Position numbers and translations under genes: made by a program. A stretch of DNA of 57,066 nt, from assembly GCA_036794395.1 (NCBI GenBank), contig DAIRGS010000005.1:1-57066 (forward strand), given 5' to 3'. Of the stretch, positions 16,079-24,188 are shown piece by piece. Position 1 is the stretch's first letter. Every line of letters starts with the position of its first letter. The notes beneath the pieces were generated by a model. It made no database searches. It had not been told where the DNA came from and saw only the letters and a program-made list of their open reading frames with translations. The DNA is from DASXMX01 sp036794395. Lineage in GTDB: Bacteria; Planctomycetota; Phycisphaerae; Tepidisphaerales; Tepidisphaeraceae.

Positions 16079-16891
16079 ATGCTCATTCACATCGGTTACG
16101 AACTGGTCTTCGACCTTCCGGCCCCCGTTTCGATCCTGCTGATGCTGTACACTCATCCGGATCAGGCGTCGCGCCTGCGACAGCCGGAACGGTTGACGGT
16201 TGAGCCCTATGTACCGGTCCGAGAATTCACCGATTCGTTTGGAAATCACGCCGCCCGCATTTTTGCCCCCACCGGACCGCTCCGCCTGCATTATGACAAC
16301 ACCATCGAGGACAGCGGCCAGCACGAGGACAAAATAGATGGTGCCCGCCTGCATCCGGTAAACGAATTGCCGGATGAATGCCTTCAGTTTCTTCTGGCCA
16401 GCCGGTACTGCGAAGTCGATCGGATGATTGAGATGGCGTGGGACCTGTTCGGCAACTCGCCGGCAACCTGGGAGCGCGTTCAGGCGATCATGGATTGGGT
16501 GAACAAGAACACGGTGTTTGGCTATCAGTTCGCCCGACCAACGAAAACCGCCTACGACATGTGCGGCGAGAAACAAGGCGTTTGCCGCGACTTTCAGCAT
16601 CTTGCCATCACGCTTCTTCGCGCGATGAATGTCCCTGCCCGCTACGCAACCGGCTACCTGGGCGATATCGGCGTTCCCATTGCCCCGTTCCCGATGGATT
16701 TCTCCGCGTGGTTCGAGGTGTATCTTGGCAACCGCTGGTACACCCTCGACGCCCGACACAACGAGCCCCGCATCGGGCGCGTGCTCCTGGCGCGCGGGCG
16801 CGATGCCGTGGATGTCGCGCTCACCACCTCTTTTGGCGGCGCCCGGCTCGACAAGTTCACCGTGTGGACGGACGAGATCTCCGAATATTGA
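16079..16891 (+). CDS. Transglutaminase-like cysteine protein
   Basis: This 270-residue protein has an N-terminal beta-rich domain and a transglutaminase-like core in the last 150 residues. The catalytic Cys is in GVCRDFQHLA (about residue 169), the His in LDARHN (about 227), and FSAWFEVYL precedes it. NKNTVFGYQF and GYLGDIG are typical of the bacterial transglutaminase-like family. It could be a peptidase or a cross-linking enzyme. No signal peptide is evident, so it is probably cytoplasmic. It is divergent from Anbu; in other genomes this family travels with Anbu, which suggests a shared peptide-processing role. It is convergent with trpA, 6 bp apart. Confidence 0.82.
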   Translation: MLIHIGYELVFDLPAPVSILLMLYTHPDQASRLRQPERLTVEPYVPVREFTDSFGNHAARIFAPTGPLRLHYDNTIEDSGQHEDKIDGARLHPVNELPDECLQFLLASRYCEVDRMIEMAWDLFGNSPATWERVQAIMDWVNKNTVFGYQFARPTKTAYDMCGEKQGVCRDFQHLAITLLRAMNVPARYATGYLGDIGVPIAPFPMDFSAWFEVYLGNRWYTLDARHNEPRIGRVLLARGRDAVDVALTTSFGGARLDKFTVWTDEISEY

Positions 16892-16897
16892 TAGCGA

Positions 16898-17716
16898 TTA
16901 TCTGACTTGGCTCAGCAGCTCGCGTGTATAGGTTCCCAGGATCTTGGCGATCTGAGTTGGGGTTTCGGTGAGGTGTTGCTTCATCCGCCGGACGTAGGCG
17001 GTGCCGACGATCGCGCCGTCTGCAATCGAGGCGAGTTGCGCGAGATGTTGCGGCTGGTGAATGCCGAAACCCACGCAGATGGGGCGATCAGTGTGGGATT
17101 TTAATTCCCGCACGCTTTCGGACAGATCAGCCGGGAGCTTGTCCCGCTCGCCCGTGGTACCCGAAACCGACAGGTAATAAACAAACCCGGTACACAGCCC
17201 TGCGATTTCCTTCCGGCGGACGGCTGTCGTCGTTGGTGCGACAAGCAGGATCGTATCCAGATCCGCCTTTTGAATTCGAGATGAAACACTTTGCGCTTCG
17301 GGGGGCGGCAGATCAGGCACGATCAACCCCGCAAACCCTGCCTGGCGCGCCTCCTGGGCGAATCGTTCGATGCCAAACCTGAACACAATGCTGTAGCTCA
17401 CCATCGCCACCAGCGGAACAAGCAACGTGGCTTTGGCGCCGGAAACGGCCTTAAAAATATCGCCAATCTTGAGTTTCTGAGCCAGGGCGACTGTAAACGC
17501 CTCCTGAATCACCGGCCCATCAGCAATCGGATCGGAAAAGGGGAAACCAATTTCGATCACGCTTGCGCCGTTGTCCTGAAGCGTATGCAGCGCGGCGACA
17601 GTGGTATCGAGATTCGGATACCCCGCCGGCAAAAACGGCACTAAGCCGATGTGTTGCCGCTCTTTTAAGGCTCGGAAGGTCTCGGTAATGGTGGGATTGC
17701 TTGAACTAGACGTCAT
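16898..17716 (-). CDS. trpA: Tryptophan synthase alpha subunit
   Basis: This 272-residue TIM-barrel enzyme cleaves indole-3-glycerol phosphate to indole, which is channelled to TrpB. The catalytic Glu and Asp are in VIEIGFPFSDPIADGPVIQ, equivalent to E49 and D60 of the enteric enzyme. VAPTTT and the phosphate-binding VGFGIHQPQH and DGAIVGTA are also present. I chose the ATG giving MTSSSSNPT, with AGGAT upstream; longer starts would run through the repeat and the N gap. No other trp gene is adjacent, and trpG lies 19 kb away. Confidence 0.93.
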   Translation of the reverse strand: MTSSSSNPTITETFRALKERQHIGLVPFLPAGYPNLDTTVAALHTLQDNGASVIEIGFPFSDPIADGPVIQEAFTVALAQKLKIGDIFKAVSGAKATLLVPLVAMVSYSIVFRFGIERFAQEARQAGFAGLIVPDLPPPEAQSVSSRIQKADLDTILLVAPTTTAVRRKEIAGLCTGFVYYLSVSGTTGERDKLPADLSESVRELKSHTDRPICVGFGIHQPQHLAQLASIADGAIVGTAYVRRMKQHLTETPTQIAKILGTYTRELLSQVR

Positions 17717-17831
17717 GCCAACGATCCTGCCCGCTGGCAGCGATGATAAGGCCAGCGGGCCGGTGGTCAAGCTGACGAAAAGATCCGGCGTAACAGGACG
17801 ATCGCATGTTCTTGGCTCGACGACCCATTTC

Positions 17832-17910
17832 GGGAGTGCGAGGNNNNNNNNNNGCTCCCGCCGAGCCAATGTCACCTGAAAAAATGCTCGGCAGGAGCCT
17901 CGCACTCCCA
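17832..17910. repeat. GGGAGTGCGAGGCTCCTGCC-type repeat, copy 2, broken by an assembly gap
   Basis: The left arm (CGGGAGTGCGAGG) stops at ten Ns (17844-17853) and resumes as GCTCCCGCCGAGCC. The right arm is GGCAGGAGCCTCGCACTCCC at 17890-17909, preceded by GCTC. Comparison with copy 1 suggests little or no sequence is missing at the Ns. It lies between trpA and the DUF5335 gene. Confidence 0.8.
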
Positions 17911-17963
17911 GCGAAGGCACATGCGATGCCCTGTCCTGGGTGACCGCCTGTGAAGGCAATGTC

Positions 17964-18308
17964 TTATTGAACGGGCAGGAATCTCAACAGGGTTGCCGGG
18001 CCGGCATCTGATTCGATCTCGATTGCCGCGTCCTGTCCATCGTCGCTCGTGGCAAGACGGACATGCACGGGATGGGCGATCTCGTGGGCAATATTTGCGC
18101 CCCCAGGCTCGCCGGCCATAATTTCGATCTTGCATGCCCCAGTTGGGGGATCAACCGTGATGCCCGGCAGCGACTGGTCCATGGCTTCCAGTTGGTCCCC
18201 AATTTCGCGGCCGAGCAATTCCACCGTCACATGTTCGCCCTGATGGCGTTTGCTCAATTCGTCGAAGAACGGAATCCATTGGGTAGCGGGGATTTCATGG
18301 GTCTGCAT
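17964..18308 (-). CDS. DUF5335 family protein
   Basis: This is a 114-residue soluble protein. The opening IPATQWIPFFDELSKRHQGE, then VTVELLGREIGDQLEA and LPGITVDPPTGACKIEI, matches my memory of the DUF5335 family, which has no assigned function. The ATG giving MQTHEIP is preferred because upstream in-frame sequence is unlike the family. It lies just downstream of the small glycogen-binding-domain gene (18406-18696) on the same strand, 97 bp apart, so the two may be co-transcribed. Confidence 0.7.
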   Translation of the reverse strand: MQTHEIPATQWIPFFDELSKRHQGEHVTVELLGREIGDQLEAMDQSLPGITVDPPTGACKIEIMAGEPGGANIAHEIAHPVHVRLATSDDGQDAAIEIESDAGPATLLRFLPVQ

Positions 18309-18405
18309 AGCGGCCTCCATGGCTCGAAGAAACCATTGTTGGACACAAGCAGTGTGCCATGGCGGGCCATTATCGGGAATCGGTAAATCCCCTAGAACGG
18401 GCGAT

Positions 18406-18696
18406 TTACGCGGCGAGGTTGATCCGGCCAACGTTGATCAAGCTGTTCATTCCCCACTTGGAATGCTCAACCCCATGGGCAGCAAAATCCGTGAACCACT
18501 CCCCGTCAGCCACATAGCGAAACTGGTGGAGCCCATCGTTGAGCGCAAGCGTTGCTTGCCACCAGCCGTCCTCGAGCTGTTCCATCGGGGTGGCGCCCGA
18601 TTCCCAACGGTTAAACGTGCCCACAATGCTGACTGCTGAGACATCGCGACGGAAGAATCGGAATTCGACCTGACCGGAGGGAAGAGTGGTGATCAC
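18406..18696 (-). CDS. Small single-domain glycogen-binding (AMPK/CBM48-like) protein
   Basis: This 96-residue protein consists almost entirely of one carbohydrate-binding early-set domain. VEFRFFRRDVSAVSIVGTFN is followed by W, then GWWQATLALNDGLHQFRYV. The aromatic and G-x-F-N-x-W pattern is that of AMPK-type glycogen-binding modules. The start is a GTG with AGGAG seven bases upstream; the upstream frame has no family resemblance. Single-domain versions occur as free-standing proteins in several bacterial phyla. It probably binds storage polysaccharide or a partner enzyme, but no partner is nearby. Confidence 0.75.
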   Translation of the reverse strand: MITTLPSGQVEFRFFRRDVSAVSIVGTFNRWESGATPMEQLEDGWWQATLALNDGLHQFRYVADGEWFTDFAAHGVEHSKWGMNSLINVGRINLAA

Positions 18697-18805
18697 GGGC
18701 GGCTCCTGTGTGAGATGTGTCCGACACGCGCCAGATCGGAACAATCCGCCTGGCAGTTTAGATCGCGCGATCAAATTGGACCGAACGCGCAAAATCCGCC
18801 TCTGA

Positions 18806-18834
18806 TTGACCCCCTCCCACCCCTGCCATAAAAC
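18806..18834 (+). promoter_or_regulatory. Candidate promoter giving a leaderless purM message
   Basis: TTGACC (18806-18811) and TAAAAC (18829-18834) are 17 bases apart. The purM ATG follows 8 bases later, without a Shine-Dalgarno. Confidence 0.4.
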
Positions 18835-18842
18835 GGCTCTCA

Positions 18843-19949
18843 ATGAGTGGCTTAAGCTACGAGCAGAGCGGCGTGAATTATGACCGGCTGGACGCGTTCA
18901 AGCGTGCCTGCCAGCGCGCCGCCGCGACAACCACCGGCGCGCTGGCCGCTCATGGCATGTCCGAGCCTCGGGGCATCCGTGGCGAAAGTGCCTACCTGAT
19001 CGAAACTCCCGACCAGTACCTCGCTCATGTCGAAGAGGGGCTGGGCACCAAGAACCTGGTCGCAGAATCGATGCTGCAACTGACCGGCGCCAGCTACTAC
19101 CAGAATGTTGGAATCGACACCGTCGCCACGATTGTAAACGACTTGATTACAACTGGAGCCCTCCCGATTTCCATTGCGATGCATGCGGCTGTAGGAGATG
19201 CCGAATGGTTTGCTGATCCCCGTCGCGCGGAAAAACTGGCCGAGGGTTTTGCCCAGGGTTGCCTTCAATCGCAGGCGGTATGGGGCGGTGGTGAAACGCC
19301 GGCACTTCGGGGAATTGTGAATCCCGCCACGATCGTTTTGGCCGGCTCGGCGATCGGACAAATCCGTCCCAAGGCCCTTAGGCTCACCGGTGAAGTTCGC
19401 GACGGCGATGCGATTGTGATGCTCGCCAGTTCAGGGGTCCATACCAATGGTCTTACGCTTTGCCGAACACTGAGCGAGCGTTTGAGTCAGGGATATCTCA
19501 CGCTGATGAATGATGGCCGGGCGTATGGCGAGGCCTTGCTCGATGCTTCGGTCATATACGTCAAATTCATCGCGGCGCTTCAGCAGGCGCGCATTCAGCC
19601 GCGATACGCGGTTCATATCACCGGCCACGGTTGGCGGAAACTCATGCGACTGCCGCATGCATTGGTTTATCGGGTGACGAAACTGCCCGAGGTCATGCCG
19701 ACAGTGTTCGAGTTTCTGATGAAACAGGGGCCGATCGATATTCGCGAAGCGTATGCGACGTTCAATATGGGCGCGGGCTTCGCGGTGTACGTTGATCCTG
19801 CCGATGCCCAACGTTGCGTGTCTCTCGCGCAGGAAACAGGATATGAAGCGTGGATTGCCGGTGATGTTCGCCGCGAGGGCGATCGTAAGGCTGTCGAGAT
19901 TCCATCGCTGGGAATCACGTTTGACGCCGAAACGCTTCAGGTTCGCTGA
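18843..19949 (+). CDS. purM: Phosphoribosylformylglycinamidine cyclo-ligase (AIR synthetase)
   Basis: This 368-residue cytoplasmic enzyme forms AIR from FGAM with ATP in purine synthesis. The opening LSYEQSGVNYDRLD is the family N-terminus. VGIDTVATIVNDLITTGALP is the metal and ATP-binding segment, and SSGVHTNGLTLCR and HITGHGWRKLMRLP are later conserved motifs. It ends in a typical FNMGAGFAVYV region. Length is normal. No other pur gene is adjacent. A promoter-like pair lies close to the start. Confidence 0.93.
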   Translation: MSGLSYEQSGVNYDRLDAFKRACQRAAATTTGALAAHGMSEPRGIRGESAYLIETPDQYLAHVEEGLGTKNLVAESMLQLTGASYYQNVGIDTVATIVNDLITTGALPISIAMHAAVGDAEWFADPRRAEKLAEGFAQGCLQSQAVWGGGETPALRGIVNPATIVLAGSAIGQIRPKALRLTGEVRDGDAIVMLASSGVHTNGLTLCRTLSERLSQGYLTLMNDGRAYGEALLDASVIYVKFIAALQQARIQPRYAVHITGHGWRKLMRLPHALVYRVTKLPEVMPTVFEFLMKQGPIDIREAYATFNMGAGFAVYVDPADAQRCVSLAQETGYEAWIAGDVRREGDRKAVEIPSLGITFDAETLQVR

Positions 19950-20032
19950 GCGCGATTCTTTCGCAAAGTGCGCAACAATTTCAGCAGCCGATCCGTAATT
20001 TCTCGCCCATTACTCCAGGAGATGCTCATTTC

Positions 20033-20263
20033 TTCCCCTCCACCGGTACGCCGGGGGAGGGTAGGGAGGGGGTTTTCTTTCAGCACTCGATAGATGCTCA
20101 CCTGGACCTCGTCAGATGCTCACCTGGACCTCGTCCGGATCCATCAGGATGTCGTGATCCGAAAACCGGATGATTCGACTGTCAAACCCACGCCCCCTCC
20201 CTACCCGCTCGCGGGCAGTCGCCAATTCCGCTCGCTTCCCCCGGCGTGCCGAGGGAGGGAAAA
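20033..20263. repeat. CCCTCCCTACCC-type palindromic repeat, copy 3, with spaced arms
   Basis: A core CCTCCACCGGTACGCCGGGG (from 20038, inverse orientation to 3380 and 7308) is followed 110 bp later by CCCTCCCTACCCGCTCGCGG ... CGGCGTGCCGAGGGAGGG (20194-20259). Between them is a 22-bp tandem duplication. This accounts for most of the 410-bp gap between purM and the STAS gene. Confidence 0.75.
20092..20135. repeat. Perfect 22-bp tandem duplication
   Basis: The unit AGATGCTCACCTGGACCTCG plus TC occurs at 20092-20113 and again at 20114-20135 without a mismatch. It lies inside the repeat region between purM and the STAS gene and encodes nothing evident. Confidence 0.9.
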
Positions 20264-20344
20264 GAGAGAGGGTCGCCTAAAGCATCATGTGGCCTTCTTT
20301 CGCTGCCCTTCAATTTGGCCAAGGATCAATGCACCCAATTCGCG

Positions 20345-20350
20345 TATGAT
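20345..20350 (+). promoter_or_regulatory. -10-like hexamer before the STAS gene
   Basis: TATGAT ends 9 bases before the ATG at 20360, with no Shine-Dalgarno, consistent with a leaderless message. No good -35 is seen. Confidence 0.35.
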
Positions 20351-20359
20351 GCACGGCGT

Positions 20360-20716
20360 ATGTCCGAAGCTACGTTCCACGTTTCCCAGATTGGCTCGGT
20401 GAACGTGGTGATGCTTCTGCTGCCCGAGATGATGGACAGCCAGGAGTTCGACCGGTTAAACGAAGAACTGCTCGTGGCCGTGTCGATCGCGCCCGAGGGC
20501 CACTGGGTGCTTGATCTGGCCAACCTCAATTACATGGGCAGCTCTTCGCTGGGATTGATGGTGAATGTTCGCCAGCGCATCAAACAAGTCGGCGGACAAC
20601 TCGTCCTGTGCAATATTTCGCCGCCGCTGATGAAGATTTTTCGGACGTGCTGCCTGGAACGCCTGTTTGCAATTTCGCGCACGCGGGAGGATGCGCTTCA
20701 GAAAATGCGTTCGTAA
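20360..20716 (+). CDS. STAS-domain anti-sigma factor antagonist
   Basis: This 118-residue soluble protein is a single STAS domain of normal length. VLDLANLNYMGSSSLGLMVN contains the central loop with serines at the usual phosphorylation site, and GGQLVLCNISPPLMKIFRTCC is the following strand and helix. Such proteins are released or captured by cognate kinases in partner-switching regulation. No kinase or phosphatase gene is nearby, so the target is unknown. It is convergent with pgeF, 4 bp apart. It is more canonical than the STAS-like protein at 2704. Confidence 0.85.
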   Translation: MSEATFHVSQIGSVNVVMLLLPEMMDSQEFDRLNEELLVAVSIAPEGHWVLDLANLNYMGSSSLGLMVNVRQRIKQVGGQLVLCNISPPLMKIFRTCCLERLFAISRTREDALQKMRS

Positions 20717-20720
20717 TTGA

Positions 20721-21539
20721 CTACCTGCTAATCGGTGCGATCACCGCCGCCATTCGCCCGGTAACGCCTTTGTCGCGGCGATGCGAAAAGAATTCATCGG
20801 CATGGGTATGGGTGCAGCGATCTGAAAGATCAATTTGGCCTTCGGGCACGCCCGCGACCAGGAGCTGCCGCCGCAACGCTTCCCGCAGATCGACATAACC
20901 TTTTCCATCTTCGCAGCGGCGGATCGGCGCATTGTTTCCGAACACGCGTGAAAACTCATCCAGCACTTCAGGGCCCACGTCAAACGCATCGAACCCGATC
21001 GAAGGTCCAATGGCCGCGACGATGCGCGAGGAAGGGACATCCCGCCAACGGTTCATTTCCTCCATCGCCGCCACGGCCGCGCCATCAATCACGCCGCGCC
21101 ATCCGGCGTGCACCGCCGCCGCCAGCTTCCCATCGTCGCTTGCCAGAAGGACCGGCACGCAATCCGCCACGCGTACGCTCAGCACGCGATTCGGGTCATC
21201 ACCCACCAGCACATCAGCCTTCTGACTGTTATCGTGCGGCTTGCCGCGCTCCACCCGCACGACGCGGGCGCCGTGGACCTGATGCAGATGCATCCAATCC
21301 CGCTCGCCAAGTCCGGTGGCGCGCAAAAGAATCCGGTAGTTTTTTCGGATGCGTTCGGTCAGATCCTGGATATCGCAACCGTTTGGGTTGCCGAGATTCA
21401 TCGAGTCGAAAGGCTTGACGCTCAATCCGCCCAGTCGCGTGCTAAACGCATGCGGCGTTCCGATTTCAGTCAGCAATCGCGATCGGTAGGTAACGACCCC
21501 GTCGATCGAAGTGTGTCGTTCAAGCATGAACCCATCCAT
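20721..21539 (-). CDS. pgeF: Polyphenol oxidase / laccase-domain protein (YfiH/PgeF family)
   Basis: This 272-residue cytoplasmic protein belongs to the DUF152 family, whose characterised members act on purine nucleosides or edit peptidoglycan precursors. The metal-binding motifs are all present: HLHQVHGARVV, VRVADCVPVLLAS, AAAVHAGWRGVIDGA and a final DRCTHTHADEFFSHRRDK. The histidines and cysteine that bind zinc are intact. A family A repeat lies immediately upstream. Confidence 0.88.
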   Translation of the reverse strand: MDGFMLERHTSIDGVVTYRSRLLTEIGTPHAFSTRLGGLSVKPFDSMNLGNPNGCDIQDLTERIRKNYRILLRATGLGERDWMHLHQVHGARVVRVERGKPHDNSQKADVLVGDDPNRVLSVRVADCVPVLLASDDGKLAAAVHAGWRGVIDGAAVAAMEEMNRWRDVPSSRIVAAIGPSIGFDAFDVGPEVLDEFSRVFGNNAPIRRCEDGKGYVDLREALRRQLLVAGVPEGQIDLSDRCTHTHADEFFSHRRDKGVTGRMAAVIAPISR

Positions 21540-21553
21540 GGGTAAAGTTCAGG

Positions 21554-21850
21554 TTAAATAATCGTGCACGATCCAGCGCCATTGCATTTACGTGGCACGG
21601 CTTTCTAAGCCGTGGTTAGGGGAGCCGCGGGTCCGGCGCCGGGTGAGATGTGGGAAAACCAACTTGCCGAATCGGGCATTTTCTTCCGAAGAATCAGAAG
21701 GTTGTCCCGTTGTCGAAACTTGGTTTTCCCACATCTAACCCGTCGCTGACCATTATCCCCCTTGATCATGGCTTGTCTTCGACCCTGAGGCTCAGACCCG
21801 AAGGGGAAAGCCATGGCACGAAAAGGCACGGAATCGCGCACGCGCATTTA
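21554..21850. repeat. Family A palindromic repeat, copy 3
   Basis: This copy is about 297 bp. Ends are TTAAATAATCGTGCACGATC and complement TTAAATGCGCGTGCGCGATT. It includes the GTGGGAAAACCAACTTGCCG / TTGGTTTTCCCACAT pair and the extra GACCCTGAGGCTCAGACCCG segment shared with copy 2. Its last bases (TTA, 21848-21850) are the stop codon of the C45 gene on the minus strand. Confidence 0.85.
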
Positions 21851-23826
21851 ATTAATCCCGAATCGATCCTTCATTCGCTCAAGCGCTGTTCGCGGCCGCT
21901 CACTTTTAAGCAACTCGCGCAAATTGTAATGCGTGAACCGTGCGGCGCTGGCGACATTTTTCGAATCGGCATTCGCCACCCAAAAATCAAGCGTATCGGG
22001 CCTGAAGAGCACCGATTGAATATTGCTGGTCATGCAGACCGGAAGGCTCATGAGTTCGCGCGCTCCGGCTGCGTCAAACGAACCGTAGCCTGCCTTTACC
22101 CGGTCGCAAAGGGTTTCGTATCGATCTCCCGCCGAGAGTAACACCGCATCCTCAAACGCACGCGGCAACTGCGCCACCGCTTCCCCCGGCTTGACCGTCA
22201 CAAACTTGTCCGGCGTCGCTTCGATCCCAACCGCCAGCTTCGATTTCCCATCCGAAATCACATAGTAGTAATGGCACGTTCGCTGGGCCTTGCGCACGAT
22301 CTCGACCGCTTCATCCAGCGTGTTGGCCTTCTCCATGACTTCACGCATGAGTTGAGCCATCGGCTTGCCGTCCCATTGGCCGTAACCGTCTCCGCCCATT
22401 TCGCCGATGCTGATCCCTTTTTCGTTCATTGCCGTGACGGAACCGATGAAGCCGGCATACCCAAGGTTGACCCATGCATTGCCGTAGTCGGGTTGATACA
22501 CCATCACCACCGCGTTTTGTTCCAGTCCGACGCCGCGGAGGTAATCCAGCACGCGCCCGTGATACATGTGGCCATCTGCCGTGGCCTTCCCGAACAGCGA
22601 AAAGCCCGTGCAATGGAACAGCTCCGGGAAAAAGTTGGCGAGCCGGCCTTCCTGGCGATCCATCCCCGACGCATCCGCCATCGAATCCATTTCCGCCAGG
22701 TAGCGTTTGTCCATGAACGGCTCAAGGCGGGTTTCGGCCCCTTCAATCTCACTGAGAAACCACTTCCCTTTTTCAAACGAGCTGCCCACGCCGACGCCAT
22801 AGAGAATGTGGTTGCAGATCTCCCGGATCTGCTTCTTCATCAATACCCCTTGCTGGCGGCCCATTTCCTCGGGAGATCCCTTTAGAAACAAAACCTGCGT
22901 GCCGTCGATGGTTTCAAGCCGGCCCCGGCCTTCTTCGGCGACCAGCCCGCGCTGGCCATCTGGGGGGCCCAGCGGAGCGACGCGCTCGCCCATCAGCTTT
23001 GGCGCGACCTGCAAAAACCGCATCAGATGCGCGACCGCCGTCGTCTGCACGTCCTCGCCCTCGGCGGCGTGGAGGTGCCAGCGTTCATCTGTCCACGGTN
23101 NNNNNNNNNCCACGGTTCCTCCAACCCAATCGAGGTGATATCGACTTGCACGTCGGCGACATTTTCGTCGACGAATGTAACGCGAAGCGGGAACCGGTCT
23201 GACTCGCGCAGCCAGAGCCGGACCTGCCCGCGGCTGAGTTTCAGCAGTTCCGCCGCCTGCGGCAGGATCTGGATATTCAGCACAATGCAGGGGTCACCAT
23301 TGACCCTTTCGTCAGCAGCCTGCTGAACGTCGAGTACGTAAGGAACCATTGCAAGCTTCAATCGTGAGATCGGCAATGTGAAAGGACCGATCCGGGTCGT
23401 GTCGAGTCGATCAGGCTGTGCCTTAAATAGCGCTACGCCCGGCTTGCCCACCACGGCAAATTTCTTAGCCGGCTCATCAACCCACAGCGTATTCCCATCA
23501 CGCCCAGCCGACACCGGAAACCCCGAAGCCACCACACTCACCCGAGCGCGATCCGGCGCTTGAAACGCCACATCACCCTCGAGCCCGGCAGCCTGCGTCG
23601 GCAGCCCCTCGGACTTGGTCAGCTTGAAATGAGCGGCCAGTGTCTGTGCCGGACCCGGCGTCTTCCCCTCAACGAGGTTGGCCCACCGACTCATCGCATC
23701 CAGCAGGATTTGCCTGCCGCTGGGTGGCGATGCTTCCTGCGCCCCCGCGCTTCCCCCTGAAACAATGCACGCGACCAGGATGACGATCGATATTGCAACG
23801 ATCCGCAGGTGACGAGGGCGTATCAT
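21848..23826 (-). CDS. Secreted fusion of a LolA-like domain with a C45-family (acyltransferase/peptidase) Ntn hydrolase
   Basis: The gene is interrupted only by ten Ns (23100-23109). The flanks end in the same seven bases (CCACGGT on the plus strand); merging them gives one frame, EEPWTDERWHLH, of about 653 residues. Residues 1-30 are a signal peptide. Residues about 35-235 look like a LolA/outer-membrane-lipoprotein-sorting-type half-barrel (DAMSRWANLVEG, RLKLAMVPYVLDV, VRLWLRESDRFPLRVTF). From about 300 to the end is a C45 domain of the acyl-CoA:6-APA acyltransferase type, with an expected autoprocessing cysteine in FHCTGFSLFGKATADG, then GFIGSVTAMNEKGISIGEMG. The substrate is unknown; it probably acts in the periplasm. 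Confidence 0.75.
23100..23109. other. Assembly gap (10 Ns), probably artificial
   Basis: Both flanks carry CCACGGT at the join. Removing the Ns and one copy of the overlap restores the reading frame of the C45 fusion gene exactly. Confidence 0.8.
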
Positions 23827-23832
23827 GCTGCG

Positions 23833-23861
23833 ACACTACGTTCGCCCCGAAAGTCCGTCAA
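23833..23861 (-). promoter_or_regulatory. Candidate promoter of the C45 fusion gene
   Basis: On the minus strand TTGACG (23856-23861) and TAGTGT (23833-23838) are 17 bases apart, and the ATG at 23826 follows 6 bases after the second box. No Shine-Dalgarno is seen. Confidence 0.35.
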
Positions 23862-24082
23862 TGAAAAACGACCCCCATCAAATCACCCGCCGCCTGCTTG
23901 GCCGCTTCAGTTTTACGTTCTTTGTCGTGGCGTTTTTTCTGGGCTATGAGGGGTATAAGCGATTCAACGCGATGGCCGGGGAGCTCGACTGGCGAACAAT
24001 GCTCCTTTTTCTGGCCGCTACCTTCAGCGTCGTCCTCGGTTTTACCGGGCTGAGGGAACGCCATCGCGGCGATGAACCTTAA
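23861..24082 (+). CDS. Small two-helix membrane protein of unknown function
   Basis: This 73-residue protein has two hydrophobic segments (FTFFVVAFFLGYEGY and TMLLFLAATFSVVLGF) separated by a short charged loop. I do not recognise a family. An upstream ATG at 23825 would overlap the divergent C45 gene, so the ATG giving MKNDPHQ is preferred. Its TAA stop merges with the left end of a family A repeat. Confidence 0.55.
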   Translation: MKNDPHQITRRLLGRFSFTFFVVAFFLGYEGYKRFNAMAGELDWRTMLLFLAATFSVVLGFTGLRERHRGDEP

Positions 24083-24186
24083 ATAAATGGCCGTGCGCGA
24101 TTCACCGCCATTGCATTTTTGTGGCACGGCTTTTGGAAAGCCGTGCCACGTAAACGCAATGGCGCGGAATTGCGCTCGGCGATTTA
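24080..24186. repeat. Family A palindromic repeat, short copy 4
   Basis: This 107-bp deletion form keeps the termini (TAAATAAATGGCCGTGCGCG; right complement TAAATCGCCGAGCGCAATTC) and a single central hairpin, TGGCACGGCTTTTGGAAAGC / GCCGTGCCACG. It lacks the GGGAAAACCAA core. It fills the space between two convergent stop codons: it starts in the TAA of the small membrane protein and ends 2 bp from the porin stop. Confidence 0.8.
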
Positions 24187-24188
24187 CA

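Noticed and set aside
17716..17959. Longer start for trpA
   Set aside because: It would be translated through a palindromic repeat and ten Ns; TrpA length and start are normal from 17716.
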